Assembly (NCBI GenBank): GCA_000711775.1
Contig: ARYC01017312.1
Coordinates: 124,001-188,000 of the forward strand
Origin: Oxytricha trifallax
Taxonomy: Eukaryota > Ciliophora > Spirotrichea > Sporadotrichida > Oxytrichidae
DNA: 64,000 bases
Reading direction: 5' to 3'
Shown here: positions 34,788-46,846 of the stretch, one piece after another
Numbering within the stretch: position 1 is the first letter of the stretch
How the letters are laid out: every line of letters starts with the position of its first letter
Made by a program: the position numbers and the translations under genes
Notes under the pieces: generated by a model
The model's database searches: none
Told to the model about the DNA's origin: nothing
What the model saw: only the letters and a program-made list of their open reading frames with translations

Positions 34788-35671
34788 TCACTCCATCTCT
34801 ATGTACTTCGGAGCTTTTTTACCGCTTGAATCTTGAATCATTTCCTTAGGGATATATTATCTGTCACCCTATCAGTAGTCCTCGACTTTTGATTTGAACT
34901 CTTTGAAAGGCTTAGAAATCTCGTGAATTGCCTCTTGATTATTTTCGCCCTTAGCTTAGACCGATACTTGAGCATAGAGAGTGCCTTCCCTTTAGTTTCT
35001 ATAATATAAATGAAGATGGGATTATTTGTACAAGAGAAAAAAGGTTGAGACTCTAGCTTCTTGAAAATGTCTTCTCTTATATAAATCATATCATTCGCTT
35101 CCTCATCCTTTTCTTTGATGTTACGTACTTTGTTGGCATGTTTAATAAGTTCTTAAACATACCTCGGCCATAGTGTTCCTAACACTCCATATAAATATTT
35201 TCTATCTGGATCTCTTATTAGTCTTCATAAAAGTTCATATGCTTCATTATTTCTGGGTCGTTTTTTTCTTTAAAGAAAACTTTTTCGACTGCCAGCTCAG
35301 AGAAGTATGGAACATTGAAGACTATAACAATAGCAGTTTTAAGGAGTTCTTTTTCCGGATAGGAAATCTTTCAAAAATCTAAGTGAAACATGGGAGTCAG
35401 CTGGAAGAAAGTACCCCTCTATAATCTCAATAATAATATAATTTTCTTACTGCTGAATTTCAGGTAGGTAATTAAGTCATTCCGGGACCTAAATTTAGGC
35501 TGAAGCTCTCTAATGTCATGTAACCTCAAATTTTCTTGATTAATTATAGTCTTTAAAGTATTTCTAATTCACTTAAGCAAATACTTATTAATTTTCTGAC
35601 CTGAATTATAGAGTCAGACCCTGAATCCTGAATCTGCGATGAAATTCAGTTTAAAAAGCACATGGCACCAT
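34788..35671 (-). pseudogene. Accessory-protein homologue of the 34-kb element (two exons)
   Basis: Recognised by the pattern of the TBE small protein: FLPADSHVSLRFLKDFLSG, YGVLGTLWPRYVQELI, then REDIFKKLESQPFFS followed by a 33-nt GT-AG intron (34999-35031) and QTKGKALSMLKYRSK. Splicing in phase 1 aligns exactly with the TBE junction HPFIS/KKPGTAIYLMKERSK. It ends at TGA 34788-34790. At least two frameshifts (one near DPDRKYL, one after KYRSK) make it a pseudogene. Convergent with the transposase, as in TBE. The start is uncertain; an ATG lies at 35669-35671. Confidence 0.75.
34999..35031 (-). other. Predicted 33-nt intron in accessory gene
   Basis: Minus-strand GTACAA...TATTATAG. Its length is a multiple of three, so the frame stays open even unspliced, but alignment with TBE supports removal. 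Confidence 0.65.
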
Positions 35672-36287
35672 ACTGCTCAAATAAATGTTCCATTAATTAA
35701 TTTAGCTATAATTAAAATGTTTAAGTAAATTATGAATAGATGAAAACGATACTTTAAATTTATAAATAAAACTTGAATGATAATTTTTATTTGAATCTAT
35801 TATATAATTTAAGAATTAATTTAAAATTATAAAAAGTGTAAATTATAAAGTTGTTATTATGAAATGTTTAGTTAGTTAATGTTAAATTATGCAAAAAATA
35901 AAAAATGATGTTACTAGTTTTTTATTTGACTCATATTTACTGAGTGATGGTTTATCGCTACACTTAAGAGTCCCCCCCCGCTTATGATTCTATTTGATTT
36001 TGAAATCCTTATAATCTTCTTGATGGTGACTCATAGTTGATGTATAGCTGAGAAAAGGAGGTTTTGCTTTTTCTTAATTATAATTATCAATTAAATCAAA
36101 CTCCTCAATTTTCTTACTACTATTTATTTAGTCTACCATCAAACCCTTAAACTTCATAAAGTTTGTAATTTAATAGTTGAAGTATTTTTTTATTGATTGT
36201 GCTCTCCCCCCATTATTAATAATATTGAATTAAATGGTTAATAAAGTTTCAATATAAACTTTTAAGAGTGGAAAAACCTCAAATTTA
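35672..36287. other. AT-rich region with two C-runs
   Basis: No gene. C-runs at about 35972-35979 and 36204-36209 could be element tips, but no matching partner was found nearby. Confidence 0.4.
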
Positions 36288-36524
36288 TAAAACCCCAAGA
36301 GTAAAATTTGAATTAATTGTGAATTTGAAAATGAAATAAATATAGTATTTTAATTATTATAAAACATTTGGTAGCTTTCTAATTAATTAACTTAGTACAA
36401 TATATATATATAGGCCCTTAATCAAAAAACATAAAGCTACCAAATTATTAGGCGGGATTTGATTAGATTTATTTATACTAATCTCCCCAAATTATAATAA
36501 TTTTGCCTTCAATCGACAACTCTG

Positions 36525-38201
36525 ATGCTCAGCCCAGATAACAGGGTGACAAATACGATAATTAACTTCATATCCTCATCGCCAGTCGAGCTTGACCTGC
36601 GAGTGCTGCCGCCAAACCTTCGGGCCCTCCTCGCACCATCGCATACTCCAGAGCTAGACATCTTTGAGATACGATTTCGATACTTTTTAGATAATATGAC
36701 CATTGGTTAAAGATCTTAGAAAGAGATTGTGGACCTCGCTTCAACCATCTTTGGCGACAGTGTTATTACGCACTATAAGGAGTTGTGGACTCAATGATTG
36801 AAATACACACGTCATTCCGCAAGCTTACATTTGTTTAAGATTGTGCCAAATAGAAGTTTATTGAGATGGAGGAGACGATGGAGGCTACTATGTGAGATGC
36901 GACGAAAGATAAAAGAGATGGAGACACGCCCAAGGCTAGAGGTGGAGACCCTATATAATACACAATGGCAAAAACTCCAATAGAAAATGAAGATTTGACA
37001 ATAGAACAAACCTTGAAACCCTACAACCATAATTAATAGGAGATGACACCCTCAGCAGGTCCTAGTAGAGGATGTACAGATCCTTAACCAAGGTACTCAT
37101 CACTGGGTGACTTATCTCCGGACTTGAGCAATAAACTAAACAACCTACTAAAACAAATTAAACTAAAAAAAAAACAAACAATAAAAATCCAACCAACCCA
37201 CAAATAACCGTTAGACAAGAAGTTGCCTAATAAACCAACATCTGCAAGGCTAACGGACACCCAACTCCAAGAAATGTATATCAAGGCAACCACAGATCAG
37301 AAGCACCTCCAGAACTACTACCTAACGACGCTATCGCTACTAAATACAGCTGAGAGAAGAGAGCAGATGCCTAGAGGGAGCAAGTAAATTAATCATGCTT
37401 GGTCTGGACGCCATTAAACGGTCGAGGGAGTCTCGACTTAAGGATGCTTAGGATGATCAAAAATGCTGCTAGCACAAATGTATGAGGACCAGGTTATTCC
37501 AGAAAACAAAGTTCAAGAAGCATTCACGGTACTGTCTGCTGAAGCCCGAGGTTAACGGCTACATTTCAACAGCTATCACCAAGCTACGACCCCTTGTGCA
37601 GAGGCTCTTCAATGCAACCAAACGATGGAATGGCCAACCAAATGTATACACTTTTCAATGACACTCTTCAAACCAACACCTTCTCCAAGCGCACTCTTTG
37701 GATAATTACAGGGTAGAGAATAGCTTTTAGAATCAGAGGAATCCGCCAGGAGAAATTTCTTCTCATGCAGACGAAATCGAAACCACTCAATAAATGAAAA
37801 CGAGGATGGCCATCTTTATCTTGAGACTGGCACCAATATACTACCACCTGGCACTCACCCCCTCTGTTGATGGACAACGCGTCCTACCACCGTAGCAGCT
37901 ACACCAATAGCGTCCTGCAGAAGCTAAACGTCCCCATCCTCTTTCTGGGCACCTACTAGTACAACATGGCTCCAGTGGAAAAGGCATTCAGGTTCATTAA
38001 GTGCCGCATCCTCAACCTCATGCTCCTGCCTGTCTCTACGAAGTAAGTTTACCTCCCTTGATAGGCTATAGGAAGCAACTGCGGCGCTATGCGCAGGCCA
38101 TGGCTGTGCAGCTCTCACACTTAAACATGCGGCGGCTCACCGGCGCGTTCGCATGCTCTTTGGTCGATGCCCTGAAGCATCTGAGCCTGCAGGCTGTCTG
38201 A
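36525..38201 (+). pseudogene. Degraded DD34E transposase of GC-rich element
   Basis: N-terminal part from ATG 36525 (FEIRFRYFLDNM, helix-turn-helix-like) to TGA near codon 91. Then a Lys/Gln-rich stretch in another frame (about 36975-37390), a third frame (about 37400-37660), and the core at 37865-38040: Asp in LLMDNASYHRSSY and Glu in NMAPVEKAFRFIK, 34 residues apart. The C-terminus YRKQLRRYAQAMAVQLSHL ends at TGA 38199-38201. At least four frame changes. The first catalytic Asp is not securely located. The GT-AG-like stretch after VSTK (about 38043-38064) could be a mini-intron. Confidence 0.75.
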
Positions 38202-38563
38202 TACTATAATTGATTCTATTTTGGCCACCCAATCTGCGAAATCACGAATCACCCTTACTCTAATAAAAGTGCCAAAACCCCACCATTCGTATTCGAAGTT
38301 TATCTCAGCTTGGGAAACAATTGTTGGTGTCGTAGATTAGAGGACGATGCGTCTTTTCAAGGGCTCTCGAATGACTATCTTTTCTGGTCCCCATTTGCAT
38401 TTTTACCCTAGAATTCATCTGCAACACTGATTGGGTAAGTTAGGCGAACTTTTAATACTAAAATATTTAATAGGCCAATTAAAGTTTAATTCCCAATATT
38501 TAAAATCTAATACGCCCTATTAAAATTATAATTTATTTTAAATATTAAACTTTGAGATTAGAA
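38202..38563 (+). other. Open coding-like stretch between the two genes
   Basis: After a TGA at 38208 the plus frame is open for about 90 codons (containing LSNDYLFWSPFAF) in GC-richer DNA, followed by an AT-rich leader to the next ATG. It may be an unrecognised exon; no family seen. Confidence 0.25.
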
Positions 38564-39207
38564 ATGGAGTCAAGCTCAGATCAATACAAGGGTCCACAAC
38601 AACAGATCCAGCAGCAAGTACCACTTGGCAAGGGAGAGGCCTACAGAGTGAGAGAAATCTTTAAGTCAAGGTCATCAGGAACGCCATTCACGCCCAGGTC
38701 ATGTATGAAAACGATCCTCGAGGAAAGGCAGTGTTGGTGGAGCACTCGAAGCTGATGTATCCATGTGATCGAGCCAGAGTTGAGTCTTTTGTCAGTGAGA
38801 AGATGCCAGTGCTCCATGACCACCCCTACTGGAACATCTACGCGGGAGCGCGCTCTGATTGAGACAAGGACGAAGGGACCAGTTCAAGTGATAGCGAGGA
38901 TTCTTACAGCAGTTCGCAAAATTCTCATAAGGTTAGTGTGAATGGAAACTCTCATGAGTTGGCGGGCCACCAGCAAGAGGAGGAATGCAATGGATAGATG
39001 GAAGATACCAGCATGAGTGACGAAGAGACAGAGCAGCCTGAGCAGAGTCGGATTCTTCATAAGTTTGACCAAGAGACTAGAATGCTTATCGATTATCTAA
39101 AAAATTACCAAATCGACAACCCAATTGCTCAAGACTTAAATTTATATATTAAAGTATTTTATTTATTATTGATTAATTTAACATTCACAAAATTCGCTCA
39201 AATTTAA
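38564..39207 (+). pseudogene. Second gene of GC-rich element, acidic protein
   Basis: ATG 38564, Gln-rich start (PQQQIQQQVP). A frame change near residue 40 leads into QVMYENDPRGKAVLVEHSKL and VLHDHPYWNIYAGARSD, then TGA, then in the same frame a Ser/Asp/Glu-rich tail (SSSDSEDSYSSSQ) and MLIDYLKNYQIDNPIAQDL. No TGA precedes the element end, so the true stop is unclear. The middle has faint similarity in spacing to the accessory proteins (DPDVALYLPS versus DHPYWNIYAG), which would make it their counterpart, but it lies on the same strand as its transposase. Tentative. Confidence 0.45.
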
Positions 39208-39221
39208 CTCTTGGGGTTTTA

Positions 39222-39514
39222 GATTAATATATTTTATTAAAAAATTAAATAAATAAAATGTTTATTGCAAAAATATCTCACTAATACCTATGTTATTTTA
39301 CATTGCTGTCTTCATCGCAGGATTTATAATGAACAATTAATTTAATCATATTAAAGATTCATTCTTATGGAAAAGCGTAAAATCTACTAACATTCTGATC
39401 TTAAAAATTCGAGCATTAACAATTTGCTCAGGGGCTGACCAATATTTAAAATATATAAAAAATCAATAAATAAGAGAAAATTCAGAAATTATAATAATTG
39501 AAATCAAAACTAAA
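39222..39514. other. AT-rich spacer
   Basis: Short AT-rich interval between the GC-richer element and the next gene. Confidence 0.5.
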
Positions 39515-40477
39515 ATGGGGAGAAAACATATTTATGAGATTGTTGATGCCACAAACCAAGTGCCCTGCCCTTATTGTGATTAAAAATATAACGCAGGCTG
39601 TTCAATCCGGTCTCATATCACTTAAAAATACAAGGATCTCCACGATTAGCAAATGAGAGCAGAGTTAGATAAAAAAAGTTATGCAATTATTGCCTGGAAA
39701 AGTTTGATAGAACCAGTAACTGCTCAAGGCACGAGAAAAACTGCCCATGGAACATGCTTAACGAGCAAAACTTAAAGAAGAGAAAATATACAGATGATCT
39801 AATGGGGTGATACTAAGGACCAAAGATAGTAACTATGAAAGCACCTGGTTGACAAGAATGGTAAATTATTAAACAAAGAGATAAAAAATGGTTTATAAAA
39901 CCTAACGAATCCAGTTCTTTACGAGGGTGGCGTCTTGGATTTAAAGATGTGGCAACAAATAGCAGAGGAAGTACTTAAAAAAAATATGACAAGCTCTTTG
40001 AAGTATTTGTTATTGATACTCCATGGAAACTTAAATAAGACCTGCCGTTCCCCATCCTTACTGATAAATAAATATTAGAACTTCCCATACACTTGGTGTA
40101 AGAGAGATGAATTATAATTCTGTGGATAGTCAACTAGAAAAAAGAACTGGCAAGAGAATTTTTAAAGGTTCATGGATATAAAGAAGTGGACTAGTGTGAA
40201 TGAATAATGCTCACAAAAAAAGGGGTCCTTTATCATGGGCAGGGTAAGTATTCATCGCACTACAACGAGTCATTCCTAATTGGTAGAAAAGGGGAAATCA
40301 AAGATATTGTGCAGTTTCATAAGGCAAAGTCTGTCATGTTTGAGGCAGTTCAAGGTCACCCAAAATTTTTACGATTTTATTCAAACAATCGCTCCTAACA
40401 GACTAAATTTAGAAATATTTGCCCAGAAAAACAATATAAAAAAAGGTTATAGCAGCTTTGGCAACAGGATGAAATGA
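39515..40477 (+). pseudogene. Zinc-finger MT-A70 adenine methyltransferase, copy D (decayed)
   Basis: ATG 39515. Two Cys/His fingers: CPYCDQKYNAGCSIRSH, and CNYCLEKFDRTSNCSRH in a shifted frame. The MT-A70 domain follows: FEVFVIDTPWKL (the D-x-P-W catalytic motif is kept), a TGA, HYNESFLIGRKG, and after another shift LEIFAQKNNIKKGYSSFGN, the family's C-terminal signature, ending at TGA 40475-40477. MT-A70 enzymes transfer a methyl group to N6 of adenine in DNA or RNA; ciliate members methylate DNA. Two internal TGAs and at least two frameshifts make this copy a pseudogene. No partner transposase is attached on its left, so its parent element is unclear. Confidence 0.82.
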
Positions 40478-41700
40478 GTGAGCATGTATATTAAGACTAT
40501 GTGTGTATTTTATATATAGGTCTTGATTTAAATAATAAATTAAAGCTTAAATTAAAATCATACTGATTAATTTTGTTTTGAAGACTAACTCGCTTTTTTA
40601 TTTATATGCATAGTCTTCCTAAGCCACCTTTCTTCTAGATCTAGTTTCTTTGAATTCTCAAACTATAATACCCTCATTCGACTAATTATTTAGAACAATT
40701 TAATTTTTCTCTGCCTTAAGTGATAAAATTTTTATTTATTTACATGTGTCGATGTAACTTATGATAGAGATTATTAATGAGAGGTCAACTCCTTCACATA
40801 CCAATCTCTTTTTGCGTTTAAGCCATCAGTTATAATTAATTGAATTTGCTAAATCAAATAGCCTTCTATACTTGATTGTCTAATGATCTCAAACGATTCA
40901 GCCCTCAAATTATTTTAAAAACACTTAAGTATTGTAAGTTAAATCAGAAATGGTCACATATTATGAGATTACTCAGGACAAAATTCGCCTTTGAAAAACA
41001 CTATGATATAGTCCCCACAAAAGATATTGAATTTGTAGTAAGGGGCTTCATATTACTACTCTTTCCCATCGACTACTTTTTGTTGTTGGTGTTGTTGCAA
41101 AATACTTCTTTATTATTTTAAGACTTTTGTTACTCACATTCTAAGTCCAAGGACCATTCGATATTGCATTTATATCTTTGAGTGGAATAATAGTACATTC
41201 GAGATCCCCTTAATGAATTATAGTAGCACTCTATAATTTAATTTCATAATAATAAAGTTCCAAACAAGGTGTTTAATTTTGGTGCTTAAATAATTATTAA
41301 TGGTGTAACCTTAAAAAATATAAGTATTATATAAATAATCAAAATTTATTAAAATTCTAATTTTATAAAATTAAATGATTTTGATATTTTTATTTTTATA
41401 TTTTGAATTGTTTTGAGTAACAATTTTAACCCATATAAATTTATACTTTTAATTGTAAAAATATTTTTGATTTCTTCTTACTCGATGATAAAATTAGAAT
41501 TTAATAAATGATGTCAATTAAATGTTCATTTTGATTAATGAGAAGCTACTATATTAAAATCATTTTGTTGAATTCTAATACTATTAGGGATCTTCCTACA
41601 ATTAGTAGATTTAATTATTATTTGAATATTAATAAATTCGGAATGTAAATTAATTCACACATGCATCTTAAACTTTAATCACACTCTATATCATTATGTC
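40478..41700. other. Spacer with possible coding remnant
   Basis: Mostly AT-rich. About 40876-41130 has a plus-strand stretch of higher GC (KWSHIMRLLRTKFAFEKHYD) that could be a remnant of a gene; not identified. The left end of element B should lie here or further left, but no inverted terminal repeat was found. Confidence 0.35.
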
Positions 41701-44330
41701 TCAAGAAGGCTCACATCTCCAGGCCTTTGGTAACTTACTGGTAAAACTTGTATCCAATAGTATTTTCTAAATCCTTTAATGTCGATATTGTCTGCCCTCC
41801 CTGTTATGAATCTTCAATATAGTCACTGAGTCTCTAGTTGCTTCTCTTTTTCCAGAGAAGTTTCACTAAGTCATGAAGCTTTCTCACTCTTTGGTTGTCA
41901 ACTGATCTCAAGCGCTGCCAGAAGACAGGTTCGTTCTCGCAGTCTTGGATAAATATGCAACCTCTTAATTATCCTTAGCACCTATTTCCTCTGCCAATCA
42001 TTTACTATAGCTTTCTCTCGGAACTAAAAGAGCATGCTAAAATCACAAATGAATCCCTCTTGAACTTGATATCACAGCCCACACTGTTGATCTCTTTCAT
42101 AAGCAAAATACCTACTTCTTTTTCTTTGATTTGCTGCCAGCATTGCTTATCATCTGTAAGATAGATGTCATGCTTGTCCCCCTTCTGTAACTTAAGTTTC
42201 AGCTCCTCAAAATCACATGAGTTGACGATTATTATAAAGGGCTCTCTTTTATACCTCCTCATTACCTCAGATAATAGTGATTACTATAAATCAGCTTTGT
42301 CCTTAGAGAGTATGAATTCACATTCATATTAATCTTTAAGTTATTATTGGAATATTACCTCGGATTGAAAACTTCATATTTTAGGTTTCTTAATAGTCTC
42401 TTCTACAACTACTGTGTGATGCTTTGTGTATGTTGGTGAGAACAAAAAGACATTTTTATTCGAAAATTGCCAGAGCCCAGTTATCACATTATCAAGAGAA
42501 AAGAATGAGCTGTTGTCGATTATAGTATCGAATTCGTTGAGTATCACAATTTCATTTTTGTAAATGCCTGTAGTATGTCACTATGTCAACAACTCGAATA
42601 TCTTCGTGGATGGAGCCAAGTATTTCATCTGTCTAATTTTGCAAGTTCTCATTGGGTTCAATAATTGTGATTTTTATACTTCAACAAATAGTAGTAAGCA
42701 ACTAATGCCTATATCCAGGTTTTGCCTGAACCTGTAGGCATGTCCACTATAGTACAATCTTAGTTAGCACTGATAATCAAGCTTTCAATTATTTCTTAAA
42801 ATTGTGAATGTTAGTAGACCTCGTTTAAGAAGACTAAATTGTAGAAAGCGTGATTATCTCTTCTGGATCATTTAAACCTTGAATATTGTTACATAGGCTC
42901 AGCTGCTCAACAACTTTTGGAGTATCTACTACTAACCTTGAATCAGTAATGGAATTTCTCTTGACTTAGCCTTAACTGAATTTTTAATCCATTTATATTC
43001 ATCTTTTTTTAATATCGTCTCTATGCATGACAAAGGTAACTCTTTGATATTTCCAATCACTAAAATCAAATTGTATAGGTATAAATTAATTTCAGCTTTG
43101 TCAAGAATTGGTTTGGACGCAACTTGTCTTTAGCTTAGTAATGAGAGCAGCCTCGTTAAATGTTGACCCTCATCTTGTTAGGTCTTTATTTTTCTTAGAA
43201 ATGTGATTGCAAGAAGCCGCTCATCGTTCTAGAAAGCAATTAATTTAGACATGATCCTTTGCCACAAAAAGTTTTGAGGTTTCTCCCATATTATTTTAGC
43301 TTCATCAGCTGTGATACCAAAAGATTGCAGAGCCTGGCTAAGAGAGAGCAACTCTTCCTTACTCCTGTTAAGTCCCATGATAAGGTTGGGCTTAATTAGC
43401 AAGCTTAATTTTATAAGGCCGGTACTTGCTTGCAAGAGATAATCTTAAAGTTGAATTACTATGCTTTTTATCATAGTCTCGAAATAAGCAAAGTCTTCAT
43501 GTTCAATAAAGTCAAAATCTTCACAGGAGTCTAAGTAAGGTGCCAACATCTTTAACAGCAGCCAACCTTCAGACTTGTATTCCTGTTCTTTTTAGCTAGG
43601 AGTAGATTCATCACCACAACCGCTTAAGGTTGTAAATGTCCAAATGTTTACGCTAAAGTAAAAGTTAATAAACCTCATCTTAAACTTTAGTAGCTTGATG
43701 GATAGCAGTTGTCAGCAACTTTTTGTGTCCTAAAAGGGATTTTGTCAAAGTTGTGAGGAGCTAGTTTTGTATTTGAGATGGTGCCGTGGTATAGCTCTGT
43801 ATAATATTTTGGGCTTGTTGTTTGATAAGGACCTTATTTTAACAACAGTCAACAAAATTAGAGATGCTATTGACATCCATGGTTTAGTCTAAAGTCATCT
43901 CTTGAGTTTTATCTAATAAATTGTTTGCACTTTAATCATTTCCTATTTAATATGAATGAGAGGCAACTTGTTAGCGCTTGATTTTATATCATTCTTTTCT
44001 GATAACTTCTTGAATGATTTCCTTGCTTAGATCAAGTAAGGGAGGAACATCAAAAACAGTCTTATCCTTGACCTCTTTAAAAGTAAACTTGAAGTTCTCA
44101 GTAGACTCCTTAATTGCCTTAATATGAGTATTTGTAACTTTTTTAAAAAGCCTTTGATTTTATTTTGAGAATTTTGATCCTCGATTGCGCTTAATAATTT
44201 AGCTTTGTGAGCTCGCCCATGAGCAGTCTTATTCATCACATTTCTATGACATGTTTTAACTAAACTAAATGTCTAAATGATCAGAAAGCTCCGCATCCTC
44301 ACTTTTATCGTAGATGAGGGTTTTAACCAT
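41701..44330 (-). pseudogene. SF2 helicase gene of element B
   Basis: ATG 44328-44330; last TGA 41701-41703. The N-terminal ~350 codons are charged and helical, with internal TGAs. Then the SF2 core: QHSQFQEIIESLIISANQ before motif I (DMPTGSGKTWIQALVAYYY), motif II as LNEFD, motif III as FSPTY, motif V as NSVGCDIKF, and motif VI as QQMIGRGNRCQG. These fit a DEAD/RecQ-like ATP-dependent nucleic-acid helicase. Several frameshifts and TGAs interrupt it. It occupies the place and relative orientation of the zinc-finger/kinase gene in TBE (third gene, diverging from the accessory gene), so it is the cargo of this transposon rather than a host gene. Confidence 0.8.
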
Positions 44331-44813
44331 ACTTAATGTTATTACTTAATAAATGTGGTAATTAAATTATTATGTAAAAAAGTCTTACGAATTTAAATTA
44401 AATTAATTTATTTATCGGTGAGAGTTTATTTAATTACTTTTTACATAATCAAAAATCGCAATCCCAAAAGCTCTGAAGTCATTATAAATCTTGAAATTCA
44501 GCAATGTAAACAATTTGAAAAAAAAGTGTAAACATTTGGACATAAATTAGAAATTGTAATTTATTTACATTTTTATCTTTAATTGAATTGTTTTTTGTGA
44601 TTATTTGTGATTTTTTGTGATCTTCACAGATTTCCATCAAGATTTTACAATAATTAAGTTAATAATTAATAATTCTTAATTAAGCTTCTCAACTTATGAT
44701 CAAAATCTCACATATTATATAGTAATTTATTAAAAAATTATAAAAGCTATTAATTCAACTAGGATTTCTAAATGTACAACATACAAAATTAAAAAAGAAA
44801 CAACAACTAGTAT
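44331..44813. promoter_or_regulatory. Divergent intergenic region, helicase/accessory gene
   Basis: About 480 bp of AT-rich DNA between two divergently oriented genes, so it must hold both upstream regions. It includes three close copies of TTTGTGAT (about 44593-44619) and paired TGTAAAC(A) motifs near 44505 and 44529. The corresponding interval of element C (62.9-63.5 kb) also has repeated TTTGTGAT, suggesting a conserved site. No promoter element can be defined. Confidence 0.4.
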
Positions 44814-45507
44814 ATGGAGGAAGAGAAAGATGAGTAAGAGTTGTTAAAAATTGCTCAGGGTGAGTTGTATGGCAGATTCAGATCAAAGGTTGACATTAAT
44901 AAATACCTCACAGAGATTCGTAAGAAATTACAAAAGATTCTGATATTATTTATAGTAAATATTTATTTACCACCAATTGAAACAGTTAACAAAGACTTTT
45001 TGAGATAAGTTTTGCAGGAAGAAAAGAAAGTCTTAAACAATAGCGATGTCAAGCTGATCAATGAGCCTAAATATGAAGAGCTCTCTGTATCTAAAATACT
45101 TAATTAAATCTAACACAGCTCTGAGATTAGAAGCTTTCTGCCAGACAATTGATATGTAAATAAACATATTGACAGAACCTTCTTTTTCAATGTGCTGCAT
45201 ACAGTAGAGACATAAAATTTAGAGACTTTGATTCAACTTTCACAGACTGTAAGAAATGACCCTAGCCATAATGAGGAGAAAGGCGACCTCATTAAGATAT
45301 CGAATTAATGGTATGAGAAATTGACCAAGCATTTGTTACCTCACTAACTACTATATAGAAAAACCTGGAAAGACTATAAAACTTATTGAAGGAGAGTAGC
45401 AGAAAGATCGCTGCTCGCAAGCACAACTTAAAACTGAAATTGGCTATGAGCTTTTCGAACTTCAAGGCAACAGGAGGGAATTCTACACAGATGAGATAAA
45501 ATTTTGA
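44814..45507 (+). pseudogene. Accessory-protein homologue, element B
   Basis: ATG 44814. One frame is open except for a single TGA after SFLPDN. Conserved features of the TBE small-protein family: IYLPPIETVNKDFLRQVLQE, KYEELSVSKILN, TFFFNVLHTVET, and SNQWYEKLTKH before the expected intron site. The branch and 3' splice part (CTAAC...TATATAG) remain but the 5' site is not evident, and exon 2 (KPGKTIKLIEGE...) is one base out of frame. It ends at TGA 45505-45507, converging on the transposase. Likely dead. Confidence 0.75.
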
Positions 45508-45616
45508 TGGTCAGTCAGAAGGAGAATTTAATTAAAACAGTTAAATAAGAAAAGACACTCCATCGAGTTAATTTTAATTTAAAATTTGATTTTAAGCAAA
45601 CTTTAATTCAATTTTA

Positions 45617-46580
45617 TCATATATTAAGAACTCTTATTAAACATTTTCTACATATCTCCTAGACTTTTGACTATTCTATACTCTTAATACTCACTTTGAT
45701 CAGTGACACGTGATCGATTTCTTTTTCATTATTTGTAAAATTTAGAATATGCTTTTTGTAAGAGATTTTGAGTAAACTAACATAATTTTCAATAAGATTT
45801 GTCTGGGTGAATATGGAGGGCAAAAGACTTGTGGTATTTCTAAACAGTTAAGGGTCTCTTTGACAATCTTGCTGTGATGTATCCTCAGATTATCGCAGAA
45901 AAGAGCGACCTTTCTCAATCCAGTTTTCCTTTTAGCTCATTGCAGAATTCGATGAACCTCACAATATCAACAGACTTCTTATATATCTTAAAGAACTCAA
46001 GGCCCTCATACTCGGATACTACAGCAACAACTGCAAAAGCAACGCTATAACTGCTCCTATTACTTTGTTGGATGTTTTTGCCATAACTGCAATCCTCGAG
46101 CTTAGCTTGTGTATTGAAAGAAAAGATTTTTTTATCCAAAGTTTTGAGCCTACTTCTAAGTTTTTGTTTTAATGGTCAATATAGCCTTACGCTTGATCAT
46201 TAACTTCTGATAAAGTTTACAGAGTGTAAAAGGGGATATATTAATCTCTGGAAAACTACCTATGAAACATCTGGCATCTTTTTTATAGTGTGAGGCCTGC
46301 GAATTATTTCAGGTATTTATCACTTGAGAGGATCTAGATGTGATTTGCTTTTAACTTTCTTGATTTTTCCTCATGGCCAGTCAATCGTTCAAGCAATAAA
46401 CTCACATAGTTTATAGAGCTTGAAGTGCTTAGTTTCCACATTACGTAATCTTTAAGAGCCTCTCTGCATATTTATTTTACTAGTGGGAGAGGAGTCATAG
46501 AAATCTTTTATACTTGTGTGATAGAAAAAACATAAGCAGGTTGGTTTATAATAAACCCGTCTGGGAACCTTAATCCAAGA
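45617..46580 (-). pseudogene. DD34E transposase, element B (frameshifted)
   Basis: The core matches the TBE transposase pattern: KKIFSFNTQAKLEDCSYG (following the first Asp), ALFCDNLRIHHSKIVK (second Asp), and LIENYVSLLKISYKKHIL (Glu) after a one-base shift. The N-terminal half is broken, with a helix-turn-helix-like stretch CFIGSFPEINISPFTLCKLY in another frame. It ends at TGA 45617-45619. The start is uncertain, near 46580. Diverged from TBE but with the same gene arrangement. Confidence 0.78.
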
Positions 46581-46846
46581 ATGAATTGTAATTATTAAAG
46601 AGTTAATTATTTCAAAATTAATAATTATTATTAATATAAAATTAAATGCAAATACTATTCCCAAACGTTGCTATTCTTGTGATATTAGAACCACCAACTC
46701 TCGATAAAAAATATAAATTAATGTAAGCATTTTGACAAAAAGTGTTAAAATTTTGACATATGTTAATATATTTGACCCAAAAATTTAAGTAATTTATTTT
46801 TTAATAAGTTAGTTTCATAAAATAAATTTATTAAATATTGGCAATA
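46581..46846. promoter_or_regulatory. Divergent intergenic region, transposase/methyltransferase
   Basis: About 270 bp of AT-rich DNA between the diverging transposase and methyltransferase genes of element B. Short repeated TTTTGACA motifs occur near 46727 and 46749. No promoter can be defined. Confidence 0.35.

Larger units (their letters stand above)
36288..39221 (+). mobile_element. GC-richer element with C4A4-bearing inverted ends
   Basis: The left end TAAAACCCCAAGAGTAAAAT and the reverse complement of the right end (TAAAACCCCAAGAGTTAAAT) match over about 40 bp, so this is a telomere-bearing element distinct from TBE. No convincing duplication flanks it, which suggests age. Inside are a degraded DD34E transposase (plus) and a second gene (plus). 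GC content is clearly higher than in the rest of the window, although TAG still reads as Gln in the conserved region. An internal inverted repeat (TTGGTAGCTTT at about 36369 with AAAGCTACCAA near 36431) lies just inside the left end. Confidence 0.8.

Noticed and set aside
36509..39072. Minus-strand ORFs across the GC-rich element
   Set aside because: They are shadows of the plus-strand transposase, whose catalytic motifs and terminal residues are recognisable.
41701..44330. Helicase as an ordinary host gene
   Set aside because: It is broken, lies in the slot of the third transposon gene, and a similar N-terminal region recurs in the same slot in element C.
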